A stretch of DNA of 64,000 nt from Clostridiaceae bacterium BL-3. Its GTDB lineage: Bacteria; Bacillota; Clostridia; Clostridiales; Clostridiaceae. Under the pieces are notes generated by a model. That model saw nothing but the letters and a program-made list of their open reading frames with translations, was not told where the DNA came from and searched no databases. The translations under genes were made by a program, and so were the position numbers. Below are positions 37,337 to 45,949 of the stretch, piece by piece. Where the stretch lies: the NCBI GenBank assembly GCA_902809985.1, contig CADDXC010000002.1, forward strand, positions 124,001 through 188,000, in the 5' to 3' direction. Position 1 is the stretch's first letter; every line of letters starts with the position of its first letter.

Positions 37337-38467
37337 ATGTCAATTAAAAAAATATTTATAATACCTGTTATAGGAATATTGTCTATAACTGGCTTATTTG
37401 GAGGATGCAATCTGGATAAGAAGACCATTATTCCGGAGGATGTGATAAAAAAGGCCGTCAGTGCCAGTGAAAAACCCAAGTCCTATTATGGTGAATATAA
37501 AATGAAGATTTATGAAAACAATAAAATAAAAGAGACTGTATCTGCCAGAGAATGGATTGATAATTCCAACGATGTGGTGAAAAGGCGTATAGAATTAAAG
37601 GACAATTCATCTGGAACGACCATATCAACAAATGATGGTAAAAATATTATAGTATATATAAAAGAACAAAAGCAGGCTATGACTATGAGTCTTGAAAGCC
37701 CCGCGGCAAACGGTGCAGATGATGTACTGGGAGGAAACTACAAAAATCAATTGTTGAAACAACTGGCAGGTATGAGTAAAACCCATAATATTACTTTTCA
37801 GGGCGAAGAGAATGTGCTAGATAGGAAGGCCTATCATATCAAGGCGGAGCCAAAACAAAAGGATACTATTCTGGGTACTTTGGACTACTGGGTGGATGAA
37901 GAGAGCTGGATCGTTTCAAAAGCTGTAACTGCTTCAAAAAACAGTAAAACAGAGATACAGTATTCAAAGCTTGATTTTTCACCTAAGCTGGACAGCAGTT
38001 TATTCTCCCAGAAGCTTCCTGATAATATAAAAGTTGAAAATATGAATAATCAAATCAAAAATTCAGAAAATGTTATAACCCTCGATGAGGCAGTAAAGCT
38101 TGTTGGGAAACCCATACTTTATCTTCCGGAAGGAGGAGCATATAAACTTAAAGATGTTAAATCTTTGCATTATGATAAATCAGAAGGAGTAAATGAAATA
38201 AATCAGAGCTATGAAAAAGATGGTGCCGTAGCATTTGTGCTCACTGCAGTAAATCCCAAAGATACCGGAGAAAAATCGGATGATGCAAAACTACCTGGCG
38301 AAAAGGAAATGCAGGTACGGGGTAAAAAGGGAAGTGTAATGGATGATACTATAAAAACTGTAAGCTGGAGTGAAGATGGATTCAACTACAATATTTTACT
38401 TCAGGATCCAAAGATGTCTTTGGATGATGCGGTTAAAATAGCTGACAGTCTTCTGCTGAAAAAATAA
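37337..38467 (+). CDS. Lipoprotein with LolA-like and DUF4367 domains
   Basis: The 376-residue protein has a lipoprotein signal (hydrophobic stretch then LFGGC lipobox), a middle part resembling LolA/outer-membrane-carrier folds (DYWVDEESWIVSKAVT), and a C-terminal DUF4367 domain (YLPEGGAYKLKDVK). The ATG follows the kinase stop by one base behind GGAGAGGATTG, so it belongs to the same operon and may be a sensor accessory outside the membrane. Confidence 0.82.
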   Translation: MSIKKIFIIPVIGILSITGLFGGCNLDKKTIIPEDVIKKAVSASEKPKSYYGEYKMKIYENNKIKETVSAREWIDNSNDVVKRRIELKDNSSGTTISTNDGKNIIVYIKEQKQAMTMSLESPAANGADDVLGGNYKNQLLKQLAGMSKTHNITFQGEENVLDRKAYHIKAEPKQKDTILGTLDYWVDEESWIVSKAVTASKNSKTEIQYSKLDFSPKLDSSLFSQKLPDNIKVENMNNQIKNSENVITLDEAVKLVGKPILYLPEGGAYKLKDVKSLHYDKSEGVNEINQSYEKDGAVAFVLTAVNPKDTGEKSDDAKLPGEKEMQVRGKKGSVMDDTIKTVSWSEDGFNYNILLQDPKMSLDDAVKIADSLLLKK

Positions 38468-38470
38468 TAT

Positions 38471-38530
38471 ATAAGGAGTTATCTTAGATGGCAAATCAAG
38501 TTCTGAAAAGGATAACTCCTTATCATTTTT
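38471..38530. terminator. Terminator between the lipoprotein and the metal ATPase
   Basis: AAGGAGTTATC pairs with GATAACTCCTT over a 27-base loop, followed by a T-rich tract; the genes on both sides converge here. Confidence 0.65.
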
Positions 38531-40394
38531 ATCTCTCCTTCCAATTTAATAATAATGATGAGTTTAAAATAACCAATACTGATCCAGCATTATGTACAAG
38601 TGCACCTACTACTGGACCTAATACTCCTAGTATAGCTAAAGCAACAGCAATAAAATTCAATGTCATGGAGAATGTTAAATTCAATTTGATGGTTTTTGTT
38701 ACTTTTTTAGCTAGATTTAGCAAGTGAGGTATACATTTTATATCATCTCTAATAAGTGCAATATCAGCGGCATCAATTGCAATATCACTACCAATTCCAC
38801 CCATAGCTATTCCAACATAGGCTTTTTTTAGAGCTAGAGCGTCATTGACACCGTCGCCAACCATACATACAGGTTCGTTTTTAAGTTGGTATTTTTCTAT
38901 TGCAGATATTTTATCTTCCGGCAGGCAATTAGAACACACGTCATTTATTCCAACAAGTTTTGCAATATGGTACGCTGCCTGGCGATTATCTCCTGTAAGT
39001 AAAATACTTTTTACTTCATTTCTTTCAATATCTTTAATCATGTCAACGGCATCTTCTCTAAGAGTATCAGAAAGTGCTATAAAGCCTGATGCATTACCAT
39101 TAATTGAAATATACATAATTGTGCAGCCCACATCTTTATATCTAAAAGCCTTTTCCTCCATTTGTTCTGGTATTGAAATGCTGTTGTCTATCATCATTTC
39201 AATATTTCCGGCAAGAATTGAATGGTTGTTTATTTTAGCTTGTACACCTCTTCCGGCAATTACCTTAAATTCATCGGGAGCATTAATTGAAACATTGGAA
39301 ATATTTTTTACATGTTCAATTATTGCCCTGCCGAGAGGATGCTCTGAACGAATTTCTGCTGATGCCGTCAATTGTAATAATTTTTCCTTGGATATGCTTG
39401 GATTAAAACTTTCGACTGTTGTAACGGATAGTTGACCATATGTAAGTGTACCTGTCTTGTCGAAAGATATTCTTCGTATGTTTGCCAGCCTTTCAAGGGC
39501 ATCTCCCTCACGTATCAAGATACCGTATTTTGTTGCATTTCCTATGCCTGCCATTATAGCTGTGGGAGTTGCAAGAACTAATGCACATGGACAAAATACA
39601 ACCAATATTGTTACAGAACGTATTATTTCACCTGTAGCAAACCAGGTAAGAATTGCTGCGCTCAAGGCACCTGCTACAATCCAGGTAGCCCATCTGTCTG
39701 CAATTCCAACTATTTTTGCTTTACTTGCATCTGCCGATTTTACAAGTTTTATCATTCTCTGCAGAGAGCTGTCTTCACCGAGTTTTGCAGCCTTCATATC
39801 AAAAGTTCCAAATTGGTTTAAAGTTCCACTAAATACCTGATCTCCAGTTTCTTTATCAACAGGAAGCGATTCTCCAGTCATTACCGACTGATCAATGGAA
39901 GTTTTGCCATTGGTGATTGTCCCGTCTACAGCTACAATTTCTCCTGCCAGGACTCTTATAATATCTCCTATCTGTACTTTATCTGCAGGAATTATTTGCT
40001 CTGTACCATTTCTTACAACTCTTGCAACCTGAGGGGTAAGATGTACAAGTTTTTCAATACCTGCACGAGCTTTGCTGACGGTTCTTTCCTCAAGGAATGC
40101 GCCTATAGTCATAATAAAGGCAACTTCTCCGGCAGCAAATATCTGATTGATTATAATGGAGGCAATCAATGCTATAGATACCAGTAAGTCAGCTTTGATA
40201 TCAAATTTTGTGACAAGACCAACAATAGCTTCTTTTACAATTGGTATTCCACATAAGACAATTGAAGTCCATGCAGCATCCAGAGGCAAATTACCAATAT
40301 TAAAGAAACTGATAACAAGTGATAGACCTGACAAAAACATAAATAGGATAGCACGTTTTTCTTCATCCCTAAGAAAATTTTTTACTTTTTCCAT
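38529..40394 (-). CDS. Heavy-metal P1B-type ATPase
   Basis: The 621-residue pump has the metal-binding membrane motif CPC (FCPCALVLATP), the phosphorylation site DKTGTLT, the HP locus (SEHPLGRAI) and the hinge GDGVNDALAL. There is no N-terminal metal-binding domain. CPC pumps export Cu, Zn, Cd or Pb; the ion cannot be fixed, though a CsoR-family regulator upstream supports a soft metal. ATG 40394 follows AAGGAGTG; GTG 40400 is too close. Its 5' leader contains an IS605-like relic. Confidence 0.94.
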   Translation of the reverse strand: MEKVKNFLRDEEKRAILFMFLSGLSLVISFFNIGNLPLDAAWTSIVLCGIPIVKEAIVGLVTKFDIKADLLVSIALIASIIINQIFAAGEVAFIMTIGAFLEERTVSKARAGIEKLVHLTPQVARVVRNGTEQIIPADKVQIGDIIRVLAGEIVAVDGTITNGKTSIDQSVMTGESLPVDKETGDQVFSGTLNQFGTFDMKAAKLGEDSSLQRMIKLVKSADASKAKIVGIADRWATWIVAGALSAAILTWFATGEIIRSVTILVVFCPCALVLATPTAIMAGIGNATKYGILIREGDALERLANIRRISFDKTGTLTYGQLSVTTVESFNPSISKEKLLQLTASAEIRSEHPLGRAIIEHVKNISNVSINAPDEFKVIAGRGVQAKINNHSILAGNIEMMIDNSISIPEQMEEKAFRYKDVGCTIMYISINGNASGFIALSDTLREDAVDMIKDIERNEVKSILLTGDNRQAAYHIAKLVGINDVCSNCLPEDKISAIEKYQLKNEPVCMVGDGVNDALALKKAYVGIAMGGIGSDIAIDAADIALIRDDIKCIPHLLNLAKKVTKTIKLNLTFSMTLNFIAVALAILGVLGPVVGALVHNAGSVLVILNSSLLLNWKER

Positions 40395-40421
40395 AAGCAC
40401 TCCTTTATCCGAACGCTACCA

Positions 40422-40549
40422 TTGCTAATACTCCCAACTTCTTAAAGTGGGAGATAAGCACTGCTATGCGCCTGGATAAGTTCTTCTAAGGTTCAGGTGG
40501 AGAAAAGTATTCCTTATTAGCAAACTCCACCTGAGCCTAAGAATCACTT
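40422..40549 (-). repeat. IS605-like relic B in the ATPase leader
   Basis: About 130 bases with three nested features: TTGCTAATA (40422-40430) against TATTAGCAA (40515-40523); a hairpin CTCCCA...TGGGAG (40431-40453) like the subterminal hairpin of IS200/IS605 elements; and a 25-bp imperfect inverted repeat with AGGTGGAG/CTCCACCT (40478-40502 and 40525-40549). It has no transposase gene. It lies between the CsoR-like operator and the ATPase start, so it would be transcribed as leader. Confidence 0.65.
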
Positions 40550-40558
40550 AATTTTCAT

Positions 40559-40586
40559 ATTATACATATACCCCTATATGTATAAT
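40559..40586. promoter_or_regulatory. CsoR-type operator
   Basis: A perfect palindrome: ATTATACATATA, CCCC, TATATGTATAAT. An AT-rich repeat around a C4 tract is typical of CsoR/RcnR-family sites. It lies upstream of the ATPase and 66 bases downstream (in minus orientation) of the csoR-like gene. Confidence 0.75.
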
Positions 40587-40612
40587 ATAACCTGTTTATT
40601 TTTTTGTCAAAT

Positions 40613-40642
40613 AAAAAAACTGTTTATTTTTATATAAACAGT
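40613..40642 (-). terminator. Terminator of the csoR-like gene
   Basis: On the minus strand ACTGTTTA pairs with TAAACAGT and seven T residues follow; the ATPase must therefore have its own promoter near the operator. Confidence 0.8.
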
Positions 40643-40651
40643 CTGAAATAT

Positions 40652-40927
40652 TTAAGACATTCGTGAAAAATGCTCCAATGCCTTTGCAAATTGAGCTATT
40701 GTTTTTTCCGCATCTCCATGCTGAATTCCATCTCTGACGCAGTGATTCAAATGGCCTTCCAAAACTATTTGACCTACTTTATGCATTGCGCTTTTAGCTG
40801 CATTGATCTGTATTAAAATATCTTCACAGGGAATATCTTCATCAATCATTTTATCAATAGCATTTATCTGTCCTATGATTTTTTTAATACGTCTATGTAA
40901 ATTTTCGGAGTCCATACATTGTTTCAT
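40652..40927 (-). CDS. CsoR/RcnR-family metal-sensing repressor
   Basis: The 91-residue all-helical repressor has the Cys-His-Cys metal site of copper-type CsoR proteins: Cys in DIPCEDIL, and His and Cys in GHLNHCV. Metal binding releases DNA. ATG 40927 is eight bases after AAAAGG; GTG 40936 is less likely. Target: the adjacent P-type ATPase through the palindrome at 40559-40586. Copper fits the residues, but other soft metals are possible. Confidence 0.9.
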   Translation of the reverse strand: MKQCMDSENLHRRIKKIIGQINAIDKMIDEDIPCEDILIQINAAKSAMHKVGQIVLEGHLNHCVRDGIQHGDAEKTIAQFAKALEHFSRMS

Positions 40928-41074
40928 AATTTTCACCTTTTCTAATATGTAGTTTAACTTTATTATACAATATAGTAGATAAAAAATATATCAGGAATAA
41001 AGAAATTGCTTAAATTTATACAGTAGCATTAAATATTGCCTGGAGAAGTTCAAAATAGTAGGAGGAAGATGGTT

Positions 41075-42097
41075 ATGAAATTGAAGAATACAAAACGAAA
41101 TTTACAAGTTTTATTAGGAAGTACTAAAGTAAGTAATGTGCCTAAAATTGATGTACATGTTCATTATTTACCTAAAGCCTATAGGGAAGCCCTATTAAAC
41201 AGCGGAGAAGAAAAACCTGATGGCTTCCCTACTCCAAAGTGGAATGTGGATAGACATCTAAAAGTGATGAAACATCTTGGAATTGCTACAACTATGCTGT
41301 CAATTTCCTCGCCACATGTTAATTTTGGAGATGATGAGGCTGCTAAAATATTAGCACGAAAGGTTAATGAAGATGGGGCAGAGGTTGTAAAGAAATATCC
41401 TGACAAATTTGGGTTACTTGCTTCTCTGCCGTTGCCTAATGTAAAAGGCAGCATAGAAGAAATTGAATATGCTTTAGATATTTTGCATGCAGATGGTTTT
41501 ACATTACCAACGAATACCCAGGGTATTTATATGGGAAATCCTTGTTTAGATCCAATATTTGAAGAATTAAATAGGCGCAGGGTGGTAGTCGTCCTTCATC
41601 CCAATAAACCTAGTAGTGTTCCGAAAGGTGTTAATGAAGGATTGCCTGTGCCCGCAATGGAGTTCTTATTTGATACAACGCGTACTGTCATAAATATGAT
41701 ATTAAAGGGAACCTTAAAGCGCTATTCTCATATTAAATTTGTTGTTCCTCATGCCGGGGCTTTTTTGACGATCCTGGCAGACAGGCTTGATCCTTTTCTT
41801 GAGTATATTCCTGTAGAAAAAGAAAAGGTCAATATAGATGTATATGCTGCTCTAAAAGGGCTGTACTATGATGTTGCAGGGTTCTGTCTTCCAAGGCAGT
41901 TGGAAAATCTGCTTCAAATTGTTGATGTAAGTCATTTATTATATGGGAGTGATTATCCTTATACACCGGAATTTGGTTGCTTTGCATTAGCAGCTCTTCT
42001 TGAAAAGACGGAGTTGCTTACTGATAAACAACGCCGTGCCATTTACTATGGTAATGCATTGAAATTGTTTCCTAGATTAAATTCCAAAATTAAGTAG
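41075..42097 (+). CDS. Amidohydrolase family protein (ACMSD/resorcylate decarboxylase-like)
   Basis: The 340-residue metal-dependent TIM-barrel protein has the HxH metal motif (DVHVHYLP), the His of LHPNKP, the His of VPHAGAF and the catalytic Asp in YGSDYPYTP. Relatives are decarboxylases or hydrolases of aromatic acids; substrate unknown. ATG 41075 is eight bases after AGGAGGA. It stands alone between csoR and the ada operon. Confidence 0.85.
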   Translation: MKLKNTKRNLQVLLGSTKVSNVPKIDVHVHYLPKAYREALLNSGEEKPDGFPTPKWNVDRHLKVMKHLGIATTMLSISSPHVNFGDDEAAKILARKVNEDGAEVVKKYPDKFGLLASLPLPNVKGSIEEIEYALDILHADGFTLPTNTQGIYMGNPCLDPIFEELNRRRVVVVLHPNKPSSVPKGVNEGLPVPAMEFLFDTTRTVINMILKGTLKRYSHIKFVVPHAGAFLTILADRLDPFLEYIPVEKEKVNIDVYAALKGLYYDVAGFCLPRQLENLLQIVDVSHLLYGSDYPYTPEFGCFALAALLEKTELLTDKQRRAIYYGNALKLFPRLNSKIK

Positions 42098-42208
42098 AAT
42101 GGATAAGATGTTGTTTGGATTGTACTTTCCCTGAATTGAATTTCCAAAATAGAGAAGAAAGTCACCGGATGCCTATGCTATAATTATAGAAAAGGGGGCG
42201 ACAAGGTA

Positions 42209-42757
42209 ATGACATTAGAAGAAATGTGGAAAGCGGTATCCGAAAACGATGTATCCTATGACGGTATTTTTTTCTACGCAGTCAAGTCCACTGGAATTTA
42301 TTGCCGACCATCCTGCAAATCAAAAAGTCCAAAGCGGGAAAATGTGTACTTTTTTGATACAGCAGGACAAGCAAGAGCTGCGGGCTTTCGTCCCTGCAAG
42401 CGCTGCAGGAGCGATCTATTAGATTATCACCCCATAAAAGAAATTGCAGAAAAGGCAAAGCGGCTGCTGGACGATTCTTTTCGCAAGAACTGCAAGCTGA
42501 ATAGGGAACTGCGGCAGTTGTGCATATCCCAGCGCCGCATATCTGAAATCTTTAAGGATGAGTACGGCGTCACACTGGCTGAATATATGAGCAGACTTCG
42601 TTTGGAAAAAGCAAAACAGTTGCTTTCAGATACCAATGACGAGATTATCAATATTGCCTATTCTGTAGGCTTTGACCGACTATCATCTTTTTATCGTTTT
42701 TTCAAAAATGGTACGGGATTACCTCCCGCTGCATACAGGAAGGAGTGTCGTAAATGA
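42209..42757 (+). CDS. adaA: AdaA-type methylphosphotriester-DNA methyltransferase/AraC regulator
   Basis: The 182-residue protein has the Ada zinc domain with Cys 32, 36, 63 and 66 (YCRPSC and PCKRC) and an AraC-type helix-turn-helix (LRLEKAKQLLSDTNDEIINIAYSVGF). Methyl transfer from DNA phosphotriesters to the first Cys turns it into an activator. It corresponds to AdaA of Bacillus, lacking the O6-methylguanine domain, which is encoded by the next gene. It overlaps that gene by four bases. A TATAAT box lies at 42179-42184. Confidence 0.93.
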   Translation: MTLEEMWKAVSENDVSYDGIFFYAVKSTGIYCRPSCKSKSPKRENVYFFDTAGQARAAGFRPCKRCRSDLLDYHPIKEIAEKAKRLLDDSFRKNCKLNRELRQLCISQRRISEIFKDEYGVTLAEYMSRLRLEKAKQLLSDTNDEIINIAYSVGFDRLSSFYRFFKNGTGLPPAAYRKECRK

Positions 42758-43215
42758 TAAGATATGCATTTTATGATTTCGAATTTGGAGTTTTAGAAAT
42801 TGGATATACAGATACAGCAGTTGTTTTGTTGAAGCCAGTGGAAAAAATCAACGCCGACAACAAACCTTCGGTGCTTTCCGATCTGGCTTTTAAACAGGTA
42901 TGCGAATATCTCAAGGGACAGCGTCAAACTTTCGATTTTCCATACGAACTCCATGGCACGGAGTTTCAGAAAAAAGTATGGGATGTTCTTTGTAGTATTC
43001 CATACGGAGAGACTCGCACGTACAAGGAAGTTGCAGAGGCGGTGGGAAATCCGAAAGCCAGCCGCGCGGTGGGTATGGCAAATAATAAAAATCCGTTGAT
43101 GATAGTGATTCCGTGCCATCGGGTAGTCGGAACAAACGGAAATCTTCTTGGTTATGCAGGTGGTCTTGATATGAAAAAAGCTTTATTGGAGCTTGAACGG
43201 AAGGGAGATCAGTAA
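42754..43215 (+). CDS. ogt: Methylated-DNA--protein-cysteine methyltransferase
   Basis: The 153-residue protein repairs O6-alkylguanine by transferring the alkyl group to Cys in IPCHRVVG. The winged helix (YGETRTYKEVAEAVGNPKA) and C-terminal GYAGG are present. It is coupled to adaA by ATGA and forms the Ada regulon core with it. Confidence 0.94.
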   Translation: MIRYAFYDFEFGVLEIGYTDTAVVLLKPVEKINADNKPSVLSDLAFKQVCEYLKGQRQTFDFPYELHGTEFQKKVWDVLCSIPYGETRTYKEVAEAVGNPKASRAVGMANNKNPLMIVIPCHRVVGTNGNLLGYAGGLDMKKALLELERKGDQ

Positions 43216-43917
43216 ATGGATGGCATTCGAATTCCGAGCATTCAAATTTCCGGCATTGACATGAGAAAGTGCTACTTCAACCCCGGCTGTGCATTTAGCA
43301 TGTACAAGCCCGAATCCGGGCAAAAAATACTGGGTATGCTGAACAGATACTTTGGGTCAGTGCAATTACACAGCATTTGCTGCCACCATGATCCTAAATT
43401 ACCTCATGGAGCTACTATCATCAATAACTGCGCAGGCTGTGATAGAAGATTTCGTTCCCTTTATAAAGGAATACAAACCATTTCTCTGTGGGAAGTGTTG
43501 GATAGCATAGAAAATCTGCTCCTGCCGGATCATACTGGGCTGACGGTTTCTGTACACGACTCGTGTTCATTTCGGTCCAAGCCTCAAGTACACGCGGCGG
43601 TCCGAAGCATTTTGCGGAAAATGAAGATAGAAACAATCGATTCCCCATACAGCGGAACGAAGTCCATATGCTGCGGCGATAATTTCTATCCTCGACTTCC
43701 AATCGAAAAAGTCACTGAACTGCAAAAGAAACGTGCCACCCAGATGCCCTGCCAAAATGTTGTGGTCTATTGTGTTTCCTGTATCAAATCCATGGTTATT
43801 GGAGGGAAAATACCACATCATATGGTAGATCTTGTTTTGAATGAAAAAACCGAACCGCAGGAAACGAGAATTGATGTATATCATGATGCGCTGAATCAGT
43901 ATATTGAAAAGCACTAA
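43216..43917 (+). CDS. HdrB-like CCG-domain iron-sulfur protein in the ada operon
   Basis: The 233-residue soluble protein has two half-domains of the cysteine-rich CCG type found in HdrB and related reductases. The first has Cys 19/25, Cys-Cys 55-56 (followed by His instead of Gly) and CAGC (72-75). The second has HDSC, CCG in SICCGDN and CVSC. These could hold non-cubane iron-sulfur clusters. The start follows the ogt stop directly, with GGGAGATC as ribosome site, so it is the third gene of the adaA-ogt operon. No function in alkylation repair is known to me. Confidence 0.78.
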   Translation: MDGIRIPSIQISGIDMRKCYFNPGCAFSMYKPESGQKILGMLNRYFGSVQLHSICCHHDPKLPHGATIINNCAGCDRRFRSLYKGIQTISLWEVLDSIENLLLPDHTGLTVSVHDSCSFRSKPQVHAAVRSILRKMKIETIDSPYSGTKSICCGDNFYPRLPIEKVTELQKKRATQMPCQNVVVYCVSCIKSMVIGGKIPHHMVDLVLNEKTEPQETRIDVYHDALNQYIEKH

Positions 43918-44065
43918 TTATAGTCGAGTATAATGGGAAATATAAATATCTTTCATAAATAACTGAGCACTTTTTTCTAGTCTGATTTTTATGTTATACT
44001 AAACAAATATGACAAACAGGAATTTATTTGCTAAGTGAACTAATCAGCTAATCTCAACAAGATTG

Positions 44066-44115
44066 TCCTCATTTAGAACTGAGGATGCTTTTTAAAACTG
44101 TTTCTCGTTCTAAAT
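44066..44115 (+). promoter_or_regulatory. Attenuator-like leader with mutually exclusive hairpins
   Basis: TCCTCA (44066-44071) pairs with TGAGGA (44080-44085), followed by a T5 tract. The loop sequence ATTTAGAAC (44071-44079) pairs perfectly with GTTCTAAAT (44107-44115), which would break the first hairpin. More small stems follow up to the RR gene (AATTGT...ACAATT; AGACT...AGTCT). A TATACT box lies just upstream near 43994. The rest of this 291-base gap has no gene. Confidence 0.5.
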
Positions 44116-44208
44116 AAATTGTCATGTGGTATCTAACTGATTAACAATTTAACAAAGAGACTGTGGTTAGAGTCTTTCTTTAATCATCAAGGGGTAGGGA
44201 GTGATAGG

Positions 44209-44895
44209 ATGAAACGGATTCTTGTGGTGGAAGACGATATTATGTTGAATTCAGGCTTGTGCTATAATCTTGAATTGGATAAATATAGGGCAGTTCCTGC
44301 ACATAATGTGACTGAGACATTGGAAAAGATGAAGGGGAAAGTATATGATCTGGTTGTTCTGGATGTGAATCTTCCTGACGGCAGCGGATTTAATCTGTGC
44401 AAAAAAATCAGGGCGGTACAGGATGTCCCTATTGTGTTTTTAACTGCCCGTGATCTGGAAGAAGATGTGATGACGGGTTTTGAACTTGGTGCAGATGATT
44501 ACATTATTAAACCCTTTAACGTCAATATCTTTCGTAAAAAAGTGTCTGCTATTTTAAGAAGATCTGAAAAAAAGAAGGATAGAAATGTTTATAGCATTGG
44601 AAAGCTCATCATAGATTTTGATAAGTTGAAGTCGACAATAGAAGGGAAGCCTCTTGTTCTCACACCAGGGGAGTACAAAATGCTTAAAATTTTTACAAGC
44701 AATCCTGACGTTCTTCTAACAAGACAGGTTTTACTTGAAAAATTATATGATAAGGATTCGAATTTTGTAGATGAACATGCCCTTACTGTCAGTGTCAATC
44801 GACTGCGTAATAAAATTGAAACAAAGGATAGGAAATATATTAAAACAGTTTATGGAATGGGCTATTTGTGGGATGATGATGGGAATGAAACATAA
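44209..44895 (+). CDS. OmpR-family response regulator (BceR-like)
   Basis: The 228-residue regulator has a receiver (LVVEDDIML, VLDVNLPDGSG, LTAR, IKPFNV) and winged helix ending KTVYGMGYLW. ATG follows GGGGTAGGGAG. It is the first gene of a regulator, kinase, ATPase, FtsX-permease module of the Bce type that senses and removes cell-wall antibiotics. It overlaps the kinase start by 11 bases. Confidence 0.93.
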   Translation: MKRILVVEDDIMLNSGLCYNLELDKYRAVPAHNVTETLEKMKGKVYDLVVLDVNLPDGSGFNLCKKIRAVQDVPIVFLTARDLEEDVMTGFELGADDYIIKPFNVNIFRKKVSAILRRSEKKKDRNVYSIGKLIIDFDKLKSTIEGKPLVLTPGEYKMLKIFTSNPDVLLTRQVLLEKLYDKDSNFVDEHALTVSVNRLRNKIETKDRKYIKTVYGMGYLWDDDGNET

Positions 44896-45922
44896 TTTAT
44901 CTACAAAAGGGCTTTATGTTGGCGTCGGAGTTTCTTTTACCATCACTGCAACTTGCTTTATTATAATTTTGTTTCTATATTCAAGAGATTGGATTATTTT
45001 AGGTACTGCAGTGGTATTTTCTCTTATATTTCTGGTTATTGTTATTTTGCTGCTTTTACTGCTTCGGAAGAAATTGCTTGCTTCTTTTGAGTCATTGGAT
45101 TCTTATATTGACGATATGGTAAATGGCAGAGGAGATCTGTGGTTTAATGTGGAATCAGAAACTTTAATGGGAAAATTTATTTATAAACTCAAACGGTTGT
45201 ATGAAATTATACAAAACAATAAAAATCGGATCAAAGAAGAAAAACAATCCATTCAGGGAATAATTTCTGATATTTCACATCAGGTAAAAACACCAGTGGC
45301 AAACTTAAAAATGTATAACTCCACCTTGCTGGAGCGTCAGCTTCCTATTGAAAAGCAGCGGGAATTTCATGTACTTATGGAAACGCAGATTGACAAACTG
45401 GATTTTTTGATGCAGTCAATGGTTAAGATGTCACGGTTGGAAACTGGCATTATCACTCTTTCTGTTCAGCCTGCTCCTGTATATGATACAATAGGGCTTG
45501 CTCTTGGAGGGATTGTCCTGCCGGCCGGGAAAAAGAATATCAAAATTACTGTAAAATGTAATCCCTCACTGTTAGTTCCCCACGACAAAAAATGGACATC
45601 AGAAGCTCTGTTCAACATCCTGGACAATGCAGTTAAATACACGCCCCCGGGCGGAAGAATATCCGTGAAGGTGGAGCAATGGGAAACGACAACCAAAATT
45701 GATATTGCTGATACGGGCAGAGGTATACCGGAGCAGCACCTTGCACAGATTTTCAAACGCTTTTACCGGGAAGATGAGGTGCATGATGTCAGCGGCGTCG
45801 GCATAGGCCTCTATCTATGCCGTGAAATCATTTCCAGACAGGACGGTTACATTCAGGTAAAGTCCAAAGTGGGCAAAGGTTCTATTTTCTCTGTATTCCT
45901 TCCGAATAAAAGGCAGTTCTGA
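44885..45922 (+). CDS. Sensor histidine kinase (BceS-like)
   Basis: The 345-residue kinase has two membrane helices near the N-terminus (about 10-32 and 36-60) with a minimal loop between, DHp motif ISDISHQVKTPVANLKMY, N box NILDNAVKYTPP, and G boxes DTGRGIPE and GVGIGLYLCREI. Intramembrane-sensing kinases of this kind rely on their ABC transporter for sensing. Start is ATG 44885, or one of three ATGs just upstream (44873-44879). Confidence 0.9.
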   Translation: MKHNLSTKGLYVGVGVSFTITATCFIIILFLYSRDWIILGTAVVFSLIFLVIVILLLLLLRKKLLASFESLDSYIDDMVNGRGDLWFNVESETLMGKFIYKLKRLYEIIQNNKNRIKEEKQSIQGIISDISHQVKTPVANLKMYNSTLLERQLPIEKQREFHVLMETQIDKLDFLMQSMVKMSRLETGIITLSVQPAPVYDTIGLALGGIVLPAGKKNIKITVKCNPSLLVPHDKKWTSEALFNILDNAVKYTPPGGRISVKVEQWETTTKIDIADTGRGIPEQHLAQIFKRFYREDEVHDVSGVGIGLYLCREIISRQDGYIQVKSKVGKGSIFSVFLPNKRQF

Positions 45923-45949
45923 GAGCTGTCTTTTTCCTTTCTCCAGTTA

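Noticed and set aside
44009-44038. An eight-codon leader frame (MTNRNLFAK-like) before the BceRS-like module
   Set aside because: There is no ribosome binding site in front of its ATG.
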